From assembly GCA_016936655.1 (NCBI GenBank), contig JAFGXL010000015.1, positions 124,001 through 188,000 of the forward strand: a stretch of DNA of 64,000 nt, given 5' to 3'. A program made the position numbers and the translations under genes. The notes under the pieces are model-generated. The model was not told the origin of the DNA. It saw only the letters and a program-made list of their open reading frames with translations, and did no database searches. Origin of the DNA: Nitrospirota bacterium. GTDB taxonomy: Bacteria; Nitrospirota; Thermodesulfovibrionia; Thermodesulfovibrionales; Dissulfurispiraceae. Shown here piece after piece: positions 27,510-36,775 of the stretch (positions are counted from its first letter, which is position 1; every line of letters begins with the position of its first letter).

Positions 27510-28729
27510 TATACAGAAGCCTCCTTTATCAAATAATCCATAATTGTACAGCCTTTTTCTATGTTCACTCTTTCATGCATCTGCGCTATTGACTCGTTGT
27601 ATCTGATGTATCCATTGTCACGTATCTTTCTGCTGTCAAAAAGCACAAACGGCACAGGCTCCTCAGTATGAGTTCTAACATCTACCGGAGTCGCATGGTC
27701 AGGCATTAAAAGCACTCTGTGCTCAGGAAACCTTTCCCTTAATCCATCGAGCATAGGACCAACTATGCGGGAGTCAAAATCTTCTATAGCCTTTATTTTA
27801 TCCTTAACCTTGCCTGAGTGGCCAGCCTCATCAGGAGCCTCGACATGCAGATATACAAAGTCAACGCTCTCGAGCGCTTTTAGGGCATATTCTGTTTTGC
27901 CTTCATAGTTTGTATCTAACCATCCAGTCGCTCCGGGTACATCCAAAACCTTGAGCCCTGCGTATATGCCCAATCCTTTAGTCAGATCAACAGCAGAGAT
28001 AAGAGCTCCGGTTACTCCATATTTCTCCATGTATGTAGTCATCTTAGGTCTCCGGCCCTGACCCCAAAGCCATATGCTGTTTGCAGGTTTCTTGTCTGAA
28101 TTTATCCTGCTTTTATTAACAGGATGCCCCTGCAGTATATCGACTGACCTTGACATAAGATCTCTCAGCACTTCACTCTTTCTGCCGGAAGGCAAGTATG
28201 GAGCTGCCTCTTTGCCGAGTATGTCATGAGGCGGCACTGTCTTTATGTCTGAATCTCCATTCTTCCATACCATAAGATGTCTGTAACTTACACCTGGGAA
28301 GAATGATATTGTATTTGAACCCAGCTCATCCTGAAGCACAGCTATTATGTCTTGAGCCTCTTCGGTAGTTATATGTCCGCTGCTGTAGTCATCCATTACA
28401 GCCTGGTTGTCTGGACCTGCATACCTGAGGGTGACAAGATTGCATCTGTAGGCTACATCATGATCATCCAGAGAGACGCCTATGCTGGCTGCCTCAAGAG
28501 GAGCCCTGCCAGAATAGTAGTGCGCAGGATCATATCCCATGATGCTGAGGTTAGCCACATCAGAACCTGGATGAAAACCTTCTGGCACTGTTCTTACAGT
28601 ACCTACAACTCCCTGACGCGCAAGCCTGTCCATGTTGTCAGTCTTGGCTTTCATAAGAGGAGTAAGACCTCCCAGGCTCTCCATTGGCCTGTCTGCCATT
28701 CCATCGCCTATGATGACAACATATTTCAT
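27509..28729 (-). CDS. apgM: Cofactor-independent phosphoglycerate mutase (ApgM type)
   Basis: The 406-residue protein belongs to the archaeal-type 2,3-bisphosphoglycerate-independent phosphoglycerate mutase family: an N-terminal metal-binding [16 protein letters not shown], a phosphate-transfer motif around [14 protein letters not shown], and the C-terminal metal site [12 protein letters not shown] and [10 protein letters not shown]. It interconverts 3- and 2-phosphoglycerate. Its lodging between thrC and lysC is a recurring arrangement in related lineages and has led to older annotations as a homoserine kinase-like enzyme (ThrB2 type). Since no thrB is in view, that homoserine-kinase role remains possible. 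Confidence 0.88.
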   Translation of the reverse strand: MKYVVIIGDGMADRPMESLGGLTPLMKAKTDNMDRLARQGVVGTVRTVPEGFHPGSDVANLSIMGYDPAHYYSGRAPLEAASIGVSLDDHDVAYRCNLVTLRYAGPDNQAVMDDYSSGHITTEEAQDIIAVLQDELGSNTISFFPGVSYRHLMVWKNGDSDIKTVPPHDILGKEAAPYLPSGRKSEVLRDLMSRSVDILQGHPVNKSRINSDKKPANSIWLWGQGRRPKMTTYMEKYGVTGALISAVDLTKGLGIYAGLKVLDVPGATGWLDTNYEGKTEYALKALESVDFVYLHVEAPDEAGHSGKVKDKIKAIEDFDSRIVGPMLDGLRERFPEHRVLLMPDHATPVDVRTHTEEPVPFVLFDSRKIRDNGYIRYNESIAQMHERVNIEKGCTIMDYLIKEASV

Positions 28730-29817
28730 AATATCTTCTCTAATATTTCTCTTGTCGCTTCGTAATCAGCCTTTATCTTTGTAGGCTGTCCTACAGTCTT
28801 GAATGCTGTATCAGGATCTTTCAGGCCGTGGCCTGTAAGAGTGCACACAACTGAGTCGCCTTTGCTGAAAAACCCTTCTTTATGAAGTTTTATAACTCCG
28901 GCAAGCGAGGCTGCTGAAGCAGGCTCGCAGAATATTCCCTCGCAAGAAGCTATCGCGCTATAAGCGGCCAGTATCTCATCATCTGTAACAGCCTCGATTC
29001 TGCCTTTTGACTCCTCTTTTGCAGCGAGAGCGCCCTGCCAGCTTGCTGGGTTGCCTATCCTTATGGCTGTAGCTATCGTCTCCGGCTTCTCTATGGGTCT
29101 GCCGAGTACAATAGGGGCTGAGTTTGCAGCCTGGAATCCGAGCATTACGGGCAGCGAGGATATTAATCCTTTTTCATTGTACTGCTTATATCCCTTCCAG
29201 CAGGCTGTTATATTGCCTGCGTTGCCTACAGGCAGAGCATGGTATTTAGGCGCAAAGCCAAGCTGGTCACAGACCTCAAATGCAGCTGACTTTTGCCCCT
29301 CAATCCTGAAGGGATTTATCGAATTCACAAGTGTTATAGGATAGTTCCTGACAACTTCCTTTACTATATTAAGAGCTTCATCAAAATTACCCTCTATCTG
29401 GAGAACATGCGCTCCATGGACAAGAGCCTGGGCAAGTTTTCCCATAGCTATTTTGCCCTCAGGTATAAGAACAATCGCCTTTATGCCCGCCCTGGCTGCA
29501 TATGCAGCAGCAGATGCGGATGTATTTCCAGTTGAAGCACAGATGACAGCCTTTGCTCCATCTTCAACAGCCTTCGATAGAGCAAGAGTCATTCCCCTGT
29601 CTTTAAACGAACCTGTGGGATTTGCTCCGTCAAATTTTAAATAGATTTTGAGGTCAAGCTCCAGTTTTTTTTGCAGATTTCCGGTCTTGATAAGAGGCGT
29701 ATTGCCTTCATGAAGCGTTATTACAGGCGTGGTTTCAGTTACAGGAAAAAACTCTCTGTAGCGATCGATTACACCCTTCCAGATCGACCCCGAACTTCGA
29801 TATTCTCCAATTTGCAT
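28726..29817 (-). CDS. thrC: Threonine synthase
   Basis: The 363-residue PLP enzyme converts O-phosphohomoserine to threonine. The Schiff-base lysine is in GSFKDRG (K72), and the phosphate-cradling [14 protein letters not shown] follows. The start at 29817 is chosen for the CGGAGAG before it; an upstream in-frame codon would add 18 residues of unlike composition. It lacks the N-terminal zinc-finger-like motif of the second copy at 30524-31756. Its end overlaps the apgM start. Confidence 0.95.
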   Translation of the reverse strand: MQIGEYRSSGSIWKGVIDRYREFFPVTETTPVITLHEGNTPLIKTGNLQKKLELDLKIYLKFDGANPTGSFKDRGMTLALSKAVEDGAKAVICASTGNTSASAAAYAARAGIKAIVLIPEGKIAMGKLAQALVHGAHVLQIEGNFDEALNIVKEVVRNYPITLVNSINPFRIEGQKSAAFEVCDQLGFAPKYHALPVGNAGNITACWKGYKQYNEKGLISSLPVMLGFQAANSAPIVLGRPIEKPETIATAIRIGNPASWQGALAAKEESKGRIEAVTDDEILAAYSAIASCEGIFCEPASAASLAGVIKLHKEGFFSKGDSVVCTLTGHGLKDPDTAFKTVGQPTKIKADYEATREILEKIL

Positions 29818-29897
29818 AAACTCTCCGTTATTTATTTTGCCGGAACCGCAAAGACTCAAGGGTCTTGGCATGATGACGGAACCGGCCGACTTATCGT

Positions 29898-30146
29898 CTA
29901 CTGAACGATATCTCCCTCTATAAGTTCTACCTCTACACCCTGGTCTCTCAGATACTGCACACCGTTGTTGACATGCTCTTCCTGACCATCAAGCTCCAGT
30001 ATCATCTCGCCGACAGTATCTGTTATCCTTGCGCGTCTTATATTTGGCATAACCTCAAAACGCTTGGACATGGTGAATATCACCGGTTCCTTGATAAGGT
30101 TCTGGGGAAATGTAAGCTTAACCCTCATTTTCATCTTCTCCTCCAT
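29898..30146 (-). CDS. NIL-domain protein
   Basis: The 82-residue protein consists of a single NIL domain, opening [17 protein letters not shown], the pattern of the domain found at the end of methionine ABC transporter ATPases (MetN) and, in archaea and anaerobes, fused to ferredoxin domains in sulfur assimilation and homocysteine synthesis. There is no ferredoxin part here and no cysteine, so it cannot carry an electron or sulfur by itself. It lies between the carrier protein gene and thrC. Its role, perhaps sensing or binding methionine or homocysteine or acting as an assembly factor, is an inference. Confidence 0.88.
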   Translation of the reverse strand: MEEKMKMRVKLTFPQNLIKEPVIFTMSKRFEVMPNIRRARITDTVGEMILELDGQEEHVNNGVQYLRDQGVEVELIEGDIVQ

Positions 30147-30199
30147 AATGCCTGGCCCTGATTATATTAAAAGAGCTCAGACCTCTTTTGGATGCTGCG

Positions 30200-30478
30200 T
30201 TATTTGCTGCCGCCTGCTATCGCAGGGATTATAGAGATCTCGTCTCCATCATTGATAAAAGTCAGTTCAGCCTGAAGAAACCTTATATCTTCTTCATTCA
30301 CATATATGTTTACAAACCTTCTTACCTTTCCGTTCTCAGCCAGCCTCTCTCCTATGCCGGGGAACTTTGCATCAAGATCATTGATAATGTCCATAACTGA
30401 TCCTGAGCTGGATTCAACCTCTTCAACTCCATTAGTAAGCTTCTGGAGCGGGGTTGGTATTCTAACTGTTACTGCCAT
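30200..30478 (-). CDS. ThiS/MoaD-like sulfur carrier with a Gly-Gly-Ser-Lys terminus
   Basis: The 92-residue beta-grasp protein belongs to the MoaD/ThiS family: VRIPTPLQKLTNG at the start, KVRRFVNIYVNEEDIRFL and the closing DGDEISIIPAIAGG. These carriers are activated at their terminal glycine by an E1-like enzyme and hold sulfur as thiocarboxylate. Here the Gly-Gly (89-90) is followed by Ser-Lys, so the carrier should be inactive until the last two residues are removed. The JAMM protease at 31996 is the obvious candidate. The ATG follows GGAGGTG. No mob/moa or thi genes are near, so molybdopterin or thiamine use is unlikely. Confidence 0.9.
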   Translation of the reverse strand: MAVTVRIPTPLQKLTNGVEEVESSSGSVMDIINDLDAKFPGIGERLAENGKVRRFVNIYVNEEDIRFLQAELTFINDGDEISIIPAIAGGSK

Positions 30479-30523
30479 TGAAACACCTCCATCTATTCTT
30501 TATCTTTCCTTAAATTCAGATGA

Positions 30524-31756
30524 CTAAACTGCGTTCTTGAGCACCTCTTCAAATGCCTCAAGATTAGGCTTTATGTGATGCACCTTCACTGTCTTTCCAG
30601 CTATAGCCTCCTGTGTCTTGAGTCCATTGCCTGTTATGCATATTACTGTTGTATCGTTTTTGCCTATATAGCCCTGCTGTATAAGCTTCTTTGCAGCAGC
30701 CATTGTGACTCCGCCAGCTGTTTCTGCGAAAATACCTTCAGTGCTGGCCAGAAGCTTTATGCCATCGATGATCTCTTCATCAGATACATCCTCTGCATAG
30801 CCGCCGGTCTCTTTAACAACCTGTGACGCATAAAAACCGTCTGCCGGATTGCCTATAGCTAGAGACTTCGCTATTGTGTTTGGCTTAACAGGCCGAATAA
30901 CATCCGTTCCCTGCTTTATAGCTGCTGCTATTGGCGAACAGCCTGTTGCCTGGGCAGCAAACATCTTGGTATCGAGCTCCTTAATTATGCCGATCTCCTT
31001 AAACTCTTTAAATGACTTCCATACCTTTGTAAGAAGAGAGCCGCTAGCGCATGGAACAACAACATTGTCCGGAGCCTTCCAACCAAGCTGTTCTATTATC
31101 TCAAAACCCTGTGTCTTGGATCCTTCAGCATAAAAAGGCCTTATGTTTATGTTTACAAACGCCCACTTGTATTTATTGGCTATCTCGCTGCAAAGCCTGT
31201 TAACCTCATCGTAGTTGCCGTCAACAGCTACTACATTAGGCGCATATATGAGTGATGCTGTAATCTTGCTCTGTTCAAGAGTAGCCGGTATAAAAACAAA
31301 TCTGGTGAACCCTGCCTTTGCTCCTAGAGCTGATACTGCATGGGCAAGGTTGCCAGTAGAGGCGCATGCTACAGTATCAAAACCAAACTCTTTGGCTTTT
31401 GTCAGAGCAACAGCAACAACCCTGTCTTTAAATGAAAGAGTCGGGTGAGCAACAGTATCATCCTTGATGTAAAGTTCTTTTACTCCAAGCTCTTCAGCAA
31501 GCCTCTCTGCCTTAACAAGCGGCGTATAGCCCGAATTGAGTCCGACCTGCGGATCTCCGTCAATAGGCAGCAGCTCTTTGTACCTCCAGAGGTTCTTGTC
31601 GCGCTTGAGGATATTCTTTTTGGTCAGCACTCTCTTAATCTTCTTGTAATCATAAGAAACCTCAAGTGGGCCAAAACAGAATTCGCAGACATATATGGGA
31701 TCAACAGGATACTCCCTGCCGCATTCTCTGCATTTAAGTCCTCTTACAAAACCCAT
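30524..31756 (-). CDS. Threonine-synthase paralogue with N-terminal zinc-finger-like motif
   Basis: The 410-residue PLP enzyme opens with a four-cysteine motif (C9, C12, C24, C27) not found in the other copy, then a threonine-synthase fold: SFKDR with the PLP lysine at K110 and CASTGNLAHA at 131-140. The overall pattern fits O-phosphohomoserine-type substrates. Proximity to the sulfur carrier, 45 bases downstream, suggests that it uses thiocarboxylate sulfur instead of water to make homocysteine or another amino acid; this is inference. A plain second threonine synthase is the main alternative. The start at 31756 follows AAGGAGGG. Confidence 0.82.
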   Translation of the reverse strand: MGFVRGLKCRECGREYPVDPIYVCEFCFGPLEVSYDYKKIKRVLTKKNILKRDKNLWRYKELLPIDGDPQVGLNSGYTPLVKAERLAEELGVKELYIKDDTVAHPTLSFKDRVVAVALTKAKEFGFDTVACASTGNLAHAVSALGAKAGFTRFVFIPATLEQSKITASLIYAPNVVAVDGNYDEVNRLCSEIANKYKWAFVNINIRPFYAEGSKTQGFEIIEQLGWKAPDNVVVPCASGSLLTKVWKSFKEFKEIGIIKELDTKMFAAQATGCSPIAAAIKQGTDVIRPVKPNTIAKSLAIGNPADGFYASQVVKETGGYAEDVSDEEIIDGIKLLASTEGIFAETAGGVTMAAAKKLIQQGYIGKNDTTVICITGNGLKTQEAIAGKTVKVHHIKPNLEAFEEVLKNAV

Positions 31757-31793
31757 TATCCCTCCTTCACTCCGCATAATACACTCATATACA

Positions 31794-31799
31794 ATTATA
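31794..31799 (-). promoter_or_regulatory. Candidate -10 box before the thrC paralogue
   Basis: A minus-strand TATAAT lies 38 bases before the ATG of the threonine-synthase paralogue, in the 239-base gap that separates it from the JAMM gene. The -35 region at 16 bases (TATCTT) is poor. It suggests a second promoter inside the otherwise tight gene run. Confidence 0.3.
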
Positions 31800-31995
31800 T
31801 GATTTATTGGTTTTAAGATATATTTTATCCTAAAAGCCCTGAAAAATTAAAGCTTAACGAAAAATCAGGCAAAAAATCCTTTTCATCAAAAAAAAGAGTC
31901 CTTTTATGTCTAATATGAATAACATTCCCATGCAAAACAAAGAGATTAATACTAAAAGAGTCGCAGGATGAATAACAAGGCAAGAATTCAAACTC

Positions 31996-32397
31996 CTAAA
32001 CAATCTCAATCGATATTTTTGCCACATCCCCTTCCTTAATCATATAGGCCTTCACGTCAGGACAGCCGGATTCAAGCCCCACTATCAGATATGCTGAATC
32101 ATCATAAAAAGCCAGCTCCTTGTCTTTTTGAGAGGGCTTAGGCTCTGACACAGGATGAGAGTGGAACAAGGCAACAATTTGGAGCCCGTTTTTTCTAATC
32201 TCCTTCATAGCAATGAACTGCTCGGCAGGATCCATCATATAGCTTGTGGGAGAGCTGTCGGAATTCGTCATTTTGTGAATAGCGGTCACCTGCTCTCCGA
32301 TGCCTGCAAGTATTCCGCAGGCCTCATCAGGAAGATGGTCTTTACAGTAAATCAACATCTCATTGTATATGTCAGCAGGTATAAAAAGCTTTTCCAT
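31996..32397 (-). CDS. JAMM/MPN metalloprotease (Mec+/HcyD-like)
   Basis: The 133-residue protein is a bacterial JAMM protease: E25 in DEACGILAG and the zinc motif H79-S-H81-x10-D92 (HSHPVSEPKPSQKD) are intact, so it should be active. Bacterial relatives trim or release cargo from the C-terminus of sulfur carriers: Mec+ removes cysteine from CysO in Mycobacterium, and HcyD trims HcyS in Wolinella. Here the natural substrate is the Gly-Gly-Ser-Lys carrier. It lies 10 bases after the moeB-like gene and before a 239-base gap leading to the thrC paralogue. Confidence 0.9.
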   Translation of the reverse strand: MEKLFIPADIYNEMLIYCKDHLPDEACGILAGIGEQVTAIHKMTNSDSSPTSYMMDPAEQFIAMKEIRKNGLQIVALFHSHPVSEPKPSQKDKELAFYDDSAYLIVGLESGCPDVKAYMIKEGDVAKISIEIV

Positions 32398-32407
32398 AGC
32401 AGAAGTA

Positions 32408-33190
32408 TTAGCCGCGGCCGCTAATTTTTATTGTTGGATTTTCTCCGCATGCGGGGCAATCCCTATTTCTTGCAGCATGAACTCTTCTGAATTCTGATTT
32501 AAGGCCATCATATATTAACAATGTATTTTGTAGAGTCTCGCCTATACCGGTTATAATCTTAAGCGTCTCCATAGCCTGGATTGATCCTATAACCCCTGCA
32601 AATGCCCCAAGTATTCCTGGCTGGCTGTCCAAAGACTTGTCGTAAGGATCCATATCCTCAAAAATGCATCTGAAGCAGTGCCCCTGACCTGGGATTATTG
32701 TAGTTACATGGCCTGTGAATCCGGCAACAGCACCGCTGACAAGAGGCTTGCTCATAAGCACGCATGCATCATTAAGCAGATACCTTGTGGATAAGTTATC
32801 GCTGCAGTCGAGCACAATATCGTGGTCTTCAATAAGAGCGGCAACATTTTCTTTTGTAATTCTTTGCTGTATTGCTAAGAATTCAACATTAGGATTAAGT
32901 GATTTAAAGGAGATCTCCGCAGACTTGGTTTTGCTCATGCCGATACGTTCTGTATTATGAGCGATCTGTCTCTGCAGATTGCTCAGCTCAACAACATCAT
33001 CATCCGCCATACAGATTCTGCCTATACCTGCTGCTGCTAGGTAGTAACCTGCTGGAGAGCCAAGCCCTCCAGCGCCTGCAATAAATACTCTCGACTCAGC
33101 AATCTTCTGCTGACCAGCAAGCCCTATGCCGGGCAGCATCATTTGGCGCTGGTATCTCTGGAGCTGCTCAGAAGTGAACTCCTTATCCAT
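32408..33190 (-). CDS. MoeB/ThiF-family E1-like adenylyltransferase
   Basis: The 260-residue protein adenylates the C-terminal glycine of a ubiquitin-like carrier so that sulfur can be loaded. It shows the nucleotide-binding GAGGLGSP (39-46), LSNLQRQIAHNTE with its catalytic arginine, VLDCSDNLSTRYLLN and two zinc pairs (CFRC and CPAC). No rhodanese domain follows, so the sulfur donor is separate. The start at 33190 has GGCAGGA in front. The partner is most likely the carrier at 30200, because no moaD or thiS of a cofactor pathway is present. It lies 30 bases after hom. Confidence 0.9.
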   Translation of the reverse strand: MDKEFTSEQLQRYQRQMMLPGIGLAGQQKIAESRVFIAGAGGLGSPAGYYLAAAGIGRICMADDDVVELSNLQRQIAHNTERIGMSKTKSAEISFKSLNPNVEFLAIQQRITKENVAALIEDHDIVLDCSDNLSTRYLLNDACVLMSKPLVSGAVAGFTGHVTTIIPGQGHCFRCIFEDMDPYDKSLDSQPGILGAFAGVIGSIQAMETLKIITGIGETLQNTLLIYDGLKSEFRRVHAARNRDCPACGENPTIKISGRG

Positions 33191-33220
33191 AATCCTGCCC
33201 TGCTGCAAATTTTTTAAGGT

Positions 33221-34528
33221 TCAGGACTCGCTACCTTCGACTCTTACAAATAATGTCTTATCAGCAACAATAGGCAGAGCATCTATCTCTTTTACAGCGC
33301 TTAAAACATCGCTCTCTTTTGCACGGTGGGTAAGCACAACCAGAGGCACAGAGCCGCCCTTGCTCCTGCCCTTCTGTATTACGGATGCTATGCTTATATC
33401 TCTGCTGCCCAGTATGCCCGAGATCCTCGAGAGGACTCCAGGCTCATCAAAAGCTGAGAACCTGAAGTAATACATACTCTCTATATCTTCTATGCTCTTG
33501 AGCTTCGCCTTTGCGTTTGCTGCAAATATACCCGGCACCCTTCCTACGCTTCCTGCAGCTATGTTTCGGCTGATATCTACAATATCAGCGACAACAGCGC
33601 TGCCAGTGGGCATATCGCCAGCGCCCCTTCCGTAATAAAGAGTAGAACCTACAGCATCCCCTTCGACAAATACCGCATTGAACGCTCCGTCAACCTTGGA
33701 AATTAGATGCTCATGGGGTATCATTGTAGGATGCACTCTCATCTCAATAGCGCCGTCCGCAGCCTTTGCTATAGCGAGCAGCTTAACCTTGTATCCAAGC
33801 TCTGATGCAAGCTCGATATCCTGAGCAGTAAGCCTGGTAATACCCTCTTTATATACATTTTCATAAGAAAGCTCTATGCCATACGCAAGAGATGAAAGTA
33901 TGGTCAGCTTATGTGCTGTATCTATTCCCTCGACATCAAATGTTGGATCAGCCTCAGCATATCCGAGAGTCTGCGCCTCTTTCAGGGCATCTGCAAACTC
34001 AACCTTTTCATATGTCATCTTTGTGAGTATATAGTTTGATGTGCCGTTTATAATCCCATAGACAGCAAGGATGTTGTTTCCTACAAGCCCCTCCCTCAGC
34101 ACCTTTATAATGGGAATGCCTCCTGCCACAGAGGCCTCAAAGCCAATCTCTACACCCTTTTTAGCTGCAGCAGAAAATATGTCGTTGCCCTCTGTCGCCA
34201 GCAGAGCTTTGTTTGCTGTAACAACATGCTTGCCGTTTTTTATAGCTTCCAGTATGAACTCTTTTGCAGGATGTATGCCGCCCATAAGCTCAACAACTAT
34301 ATCAATATCCGGATCATTCAGAAGAGCTTTGGCGTCATTTATTAAAACCCCGTCAGCCAGTGCAACGCCCCTGTTCCTTGTTGTATCGAGATCAGCGATC
34401 TTCTTTACAGATATGTCCAGCCCAGTCCTCTGCTTTATTGTCTCAGCATTTTCGGACAGCGCCTTAAAAGTGCCTGTGCCGACTGTTCCAAAGCCGATTA
34501 TGCCGATGCCGATATTTTTTTTCGCCAT
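33221..34528 (-). CDS. hom: Homoserine dehydrogenase
   Basis: The 435-residue protein has an N-terminal NAD(P)-binding domain (GIIGFGTVGTGTF), the catalytic domain with NGTSNYILTKM and AEADPTFDVEGIDTAHKL, and a C-terminal ACT domain for feedback by threonine. It reduces aspartate semialdehyde to homoserine, the branch to threonine and methionine. The C-terminal ACT is the common monofunctional type. It lies 31 bases after the aminotransferase and 30 before the moeB-like gene, placing homoserine production directly beside the sulfur-carrier genes. Confidence 0.96.
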   Translation of the reverse strand: MAKKNIGIGIIGFGTVGTGTFKALSENAETIKQRTGLDISVKKIADLDTTRNRGVALADGVLINDAKALLNDPDIDIVVELMGGIHPAKEFILEAIKNGKHVVTANKALLATEGNDIFSAAAKKGVEIGFEASVAGGIPIIKVLREGLVGNNILAVYGIINGTSNYILTKMTYEKVEFADALKEAQTLGYAEADPTFDVEGIDTAHKLTILSSLAYGIELSYENVYKEGITRLTAQDIELASELGYKVKLLAIAKAADGAIEMRVHPTMIPHEHLISKVDGAFNAVFVEGDAVGSTLYYGRGAGDMPTGSAVVADIVDISRNIAAGSVGRVPGIFAANAKAKLKSIEDIESMYYFRFSAFDEPGVLSRISGILGSRDISIASVIQKGRSKGGSVPLVVLTHRAKESDVLSAVKEIDALPIVADKTLFVRVEGSES

Positions 34529-34559
34529 CTCGCTATCCCCTTGATTGCTTTTTATATGG

Positions 34560-35741
34560 CTAAGCGCCTTTTGCTAGCGCCTTCTTGATGCCACTAACAG
34601 CCTGCTTTATCCTATGTTCGTTTTCTACAAGAGCAAAACGAACATACTCATCTCCACCCTCTCCAAACCCAATACCTGGAGACACAGCAACCTTGGCCTC
34701 TGTTATCAGGTGTTTGCAAAATTCAAGAGATCCCATATGTCTGAACTGTTCAGGAATCCTTGCCCAGGCAAACATGGTTGCTTTTGGAGAGTCCACACTC
34801 CAACCAGCCTTGTTAAGCCCTTTTATAAGCTCATTTCTTCTGGACTCATATATGTTTCTAAAATCTTCAACACAGTCCTGAGGCCCTCTCAAAGCAACTA
34901 TGCTGGCTATCTGTATCGGCTGAAACATACCATAATCAAGATAGCTTTTAATCTTTGTAAGAGCACCGACAACTTCTTTATTCCCAACGCAAAAACCTAC
35001 TCGCCAGCCTGCCATTGAGTAGCTCTTAGTGAGAGAAAAGAACTCAACTCCTACATCTTTAGCTCCAGGCGCCTGTAAAAAGCTCGGAGCTTTATAACCA
35101 TCATACACCAAATCCGAATAGGCAAAATCATGTATAACTATCACATTATTCTCTTTTGCAAATTCTACAATTTTTGTGAAAAAATCCAGACCATCCACAG
35201 TCATAGTCGTAGGATTGTGAGGGAAATTCATTATAAGCATTTTTGGTCTTGGCCATGTTGTTTTGAATACCCTCTCCATCTCTTCAAAAAAGTTTATACC
35301 CTCTCCAATAGGGATGCTTCTTATCTCTCCGCCTGCGATAATTACGCTGTATGGATGTATAGGATAAGATGGTGTAGGCGTCATAACAACATCACCAGGC
35401 TGTATAGTTGCAAGAGCCAGATGCGAAAGCCCCTCTTTTGATCCTATCGTTACAACAGTCTCAGATTCTGGATCAAGATCAACATCATAGCGTCTTTTGT
35501 ACCACTCTGTTATAGCAACCCTGAGCTGGGTTATCCCCCTGGAGGCTGAGTACCTGTGATTCTTAGGATTCCGAGATGCCTCACAAAGTTTATCAATTAC
35601 ATGCTGAGGAGCTGGCATATCAGGATTGCCCATACCAAGGTCAATAATATCCTCCCCCCTTCTTCTAGACTCCATCTTCAGATTGTTAACAATAGCAAAA
35701 ACATAAGGCGGCAGTCTTTTGATCCTATTAAACTCAAACAT
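34560..35741 (-). CDS. PLP aminotransferase, AlaC-like
   Basis: The 393-residue class I/II aminotransferase has the PLP lysine in [15 protein letters not shown] and the substrate region NFPHNPTTM. Its best match by pattern is the AlaC branch (alanine or related 2-oxoacid transaminases). In this lineage such an enzyme commonly neighbours hom, and its true amino acid may be alanine, aspartate or another; I do not assign it. The ATG overlaps the last codons of lipA by 8 bases. Confidence 0.9.
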   Translation of the reverse strand: MFEFNRIKRLPPYVFAIVNNLKMESRRRGEDIIDLGMGNPDMPAPQHVIDKLCEASRNPKNHRYSASRGITQLRVAITEWYKRRYDVDLDPESETVVTIGSKEGLSHLALATIQPGDVVMTPTPSYPIHPYSVIIAGGEIRSIPIGEGINFFEEMERVFKTTWPRPKMLIMNFPHNPTTMTVDGLDFFTKIVEFAKENNVIVIHDFAYSDLVYDGYKAPSFLQAPGAKDVGVEFFSLTKSYSMAGWRVGFCVGNKEVVGALTKIKSYLDYGMFQPIQIASIVALRGPQDCVEDFRNIYESRRNELIKGLNKAGWSVDSPKATMFAWARIPEQFRHMGSLEFCKHLITEAKVAVSPGIGFGEGGDEYVRFALVENEHRIKQAVSGIKKALAKGA

Positions 35742-36630
35742 TTATATTCTCCTCCGTGTGTTGCCTCGCCATATGGAACTTATGCTGTTCAAAAGCCTCA
35801 TGAGCATTCATTGAGCTTCTTACCATAGGCCCTGATGCCACATACTCAAAACCAATTTTATAAGCCTGTTTTGCATAATACTCAAACCTTTCAGGCTTTA
35901 TGTATTCTACAACAGGGATACTCTTTTTTGTAGGTCTTAAATACTGTCCTATGGTAAGAAAATCGCAGCCTGCCGACCTGAGATCCTTCATAATGTCCAT
36001 AACCTCATAATGATGTTCACCCAGCCCAAGCATAAATCCTGACTTTGTTTTGGTATCCCCGGATATCTCCTTGACCGATTGGATAAGTTTAAGTGACCGT
36101 TCGTATACAGCCTGAGGCCTTATATGTGCGTATAACCTGCTGACAGTCTCCAAATTATGATTAAGCACATCAGGGGCAGCATCAAGCACTCTCCTTAGAG
36201 AATCAATACTACCCTTGAAGTCTGGTATAAGTAGTTCGATCTTAACATCAGGACAAAGAGACCTGACATTATCCATTGTTAATGCAAACTGTACCGCTCC
36301 TCCATCTGCAAGATCATCACGGGTAACAGATGTTATCACAACATATTTTAATCCCAAGCCTTTTACAGCAGAAGCAACTCTTTCAGGCTCTTCAGAATCT
36401 AGAGGCATTGGGATACCATGATCAACACAACAAAAAGCGCAATTTCTTGTACAACTGGAGCCAAGTATCATAAAGGCCGCTGATGTTCTACTGAAACACT
36501 CAGCCTTATTTGGGCATCTCGCCTCTTCGCATACAGTACGCACTCCATACTGCGCAAGCATAGACCTCATACTTCTAAGAGCTGAAATTCTATTTGAGCA
36601 TGATGATTTTATCCATTCAGGCAGACGCAT
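35734..36630 (-). CDS. lipA: Lipoyl synthase
   Basis: The 298-residue radical SAM enzyme inserts two sulfurs into protein-bound octanoate. Both cluster motifs are present: the auxiliary C-x4-C-x5-C in [13 protein letters not shown] and the radical [11 protein letters not shown]. The start at 36630 is an assumption: an in-frame codon further up would add 18 hydrophobic residues with no family match, and the ribosome binding site is weak. lipB is not adjacent. It heads the long minus-strand run. Confidence 0.94.
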   Translation of the reverse strand: MRLPEWIKSSCSNRISALRSMRSMLAQYGVRTVCEEARCPNKAECFSRTSAAFMILGSSCTRNCAFCCVDHGIPMPLDSEEPERVASAVKGLGLKYVVITSVTRDDLADGGAVQFALTMDNVRSLCPDVKIELLIPDFKGSIDSLRRVLDAAPDVLNHNLETVSRLYAHIRPQAVYERSLKLIQSVKEISGDTKTKSGFMLGLGEHHYEVMDIMKDLRSAGCDFLTIGQYLRPTKKSIPVVEYIKPERFEYYAKQAYKIGFEYVASGPMVRSSMNAHEAFEQHKFHMARQHTEENINV

Positions 36631-36735
36631 ACCATAGAATACAGGAAAAGAGAGTGAATAAAAAAGACTCAAAAAAAACAACAACTACCCATTACTCAGC
36701 ACATTTGTTGTCAGCAAACAACTATAAATAAAAAA

Positions 36736-36753
36736 GGCCTGCTGCAGCAGGCC
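36736..36753 (-). terminator. Intrinsic terminator of the minus-strand cold-shock gene
   Basis: A perfect 18-bp palindrome (GGCCTGCTG / CAGCAGGCC) is followed on the minus strand by seven T residues, 22 bases after the csp stop codon. Confidence 0.85.
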
Positions 36754-36775
36754 CTGTGGTTATTTTTAGTTAATA

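Noticed and set aside
29818-29897. Hairpin between thrC and the NIL gene
   Set aside because: The stem is only about five base pairs with a bulge and no T run, so it does not stand out from random pairing.
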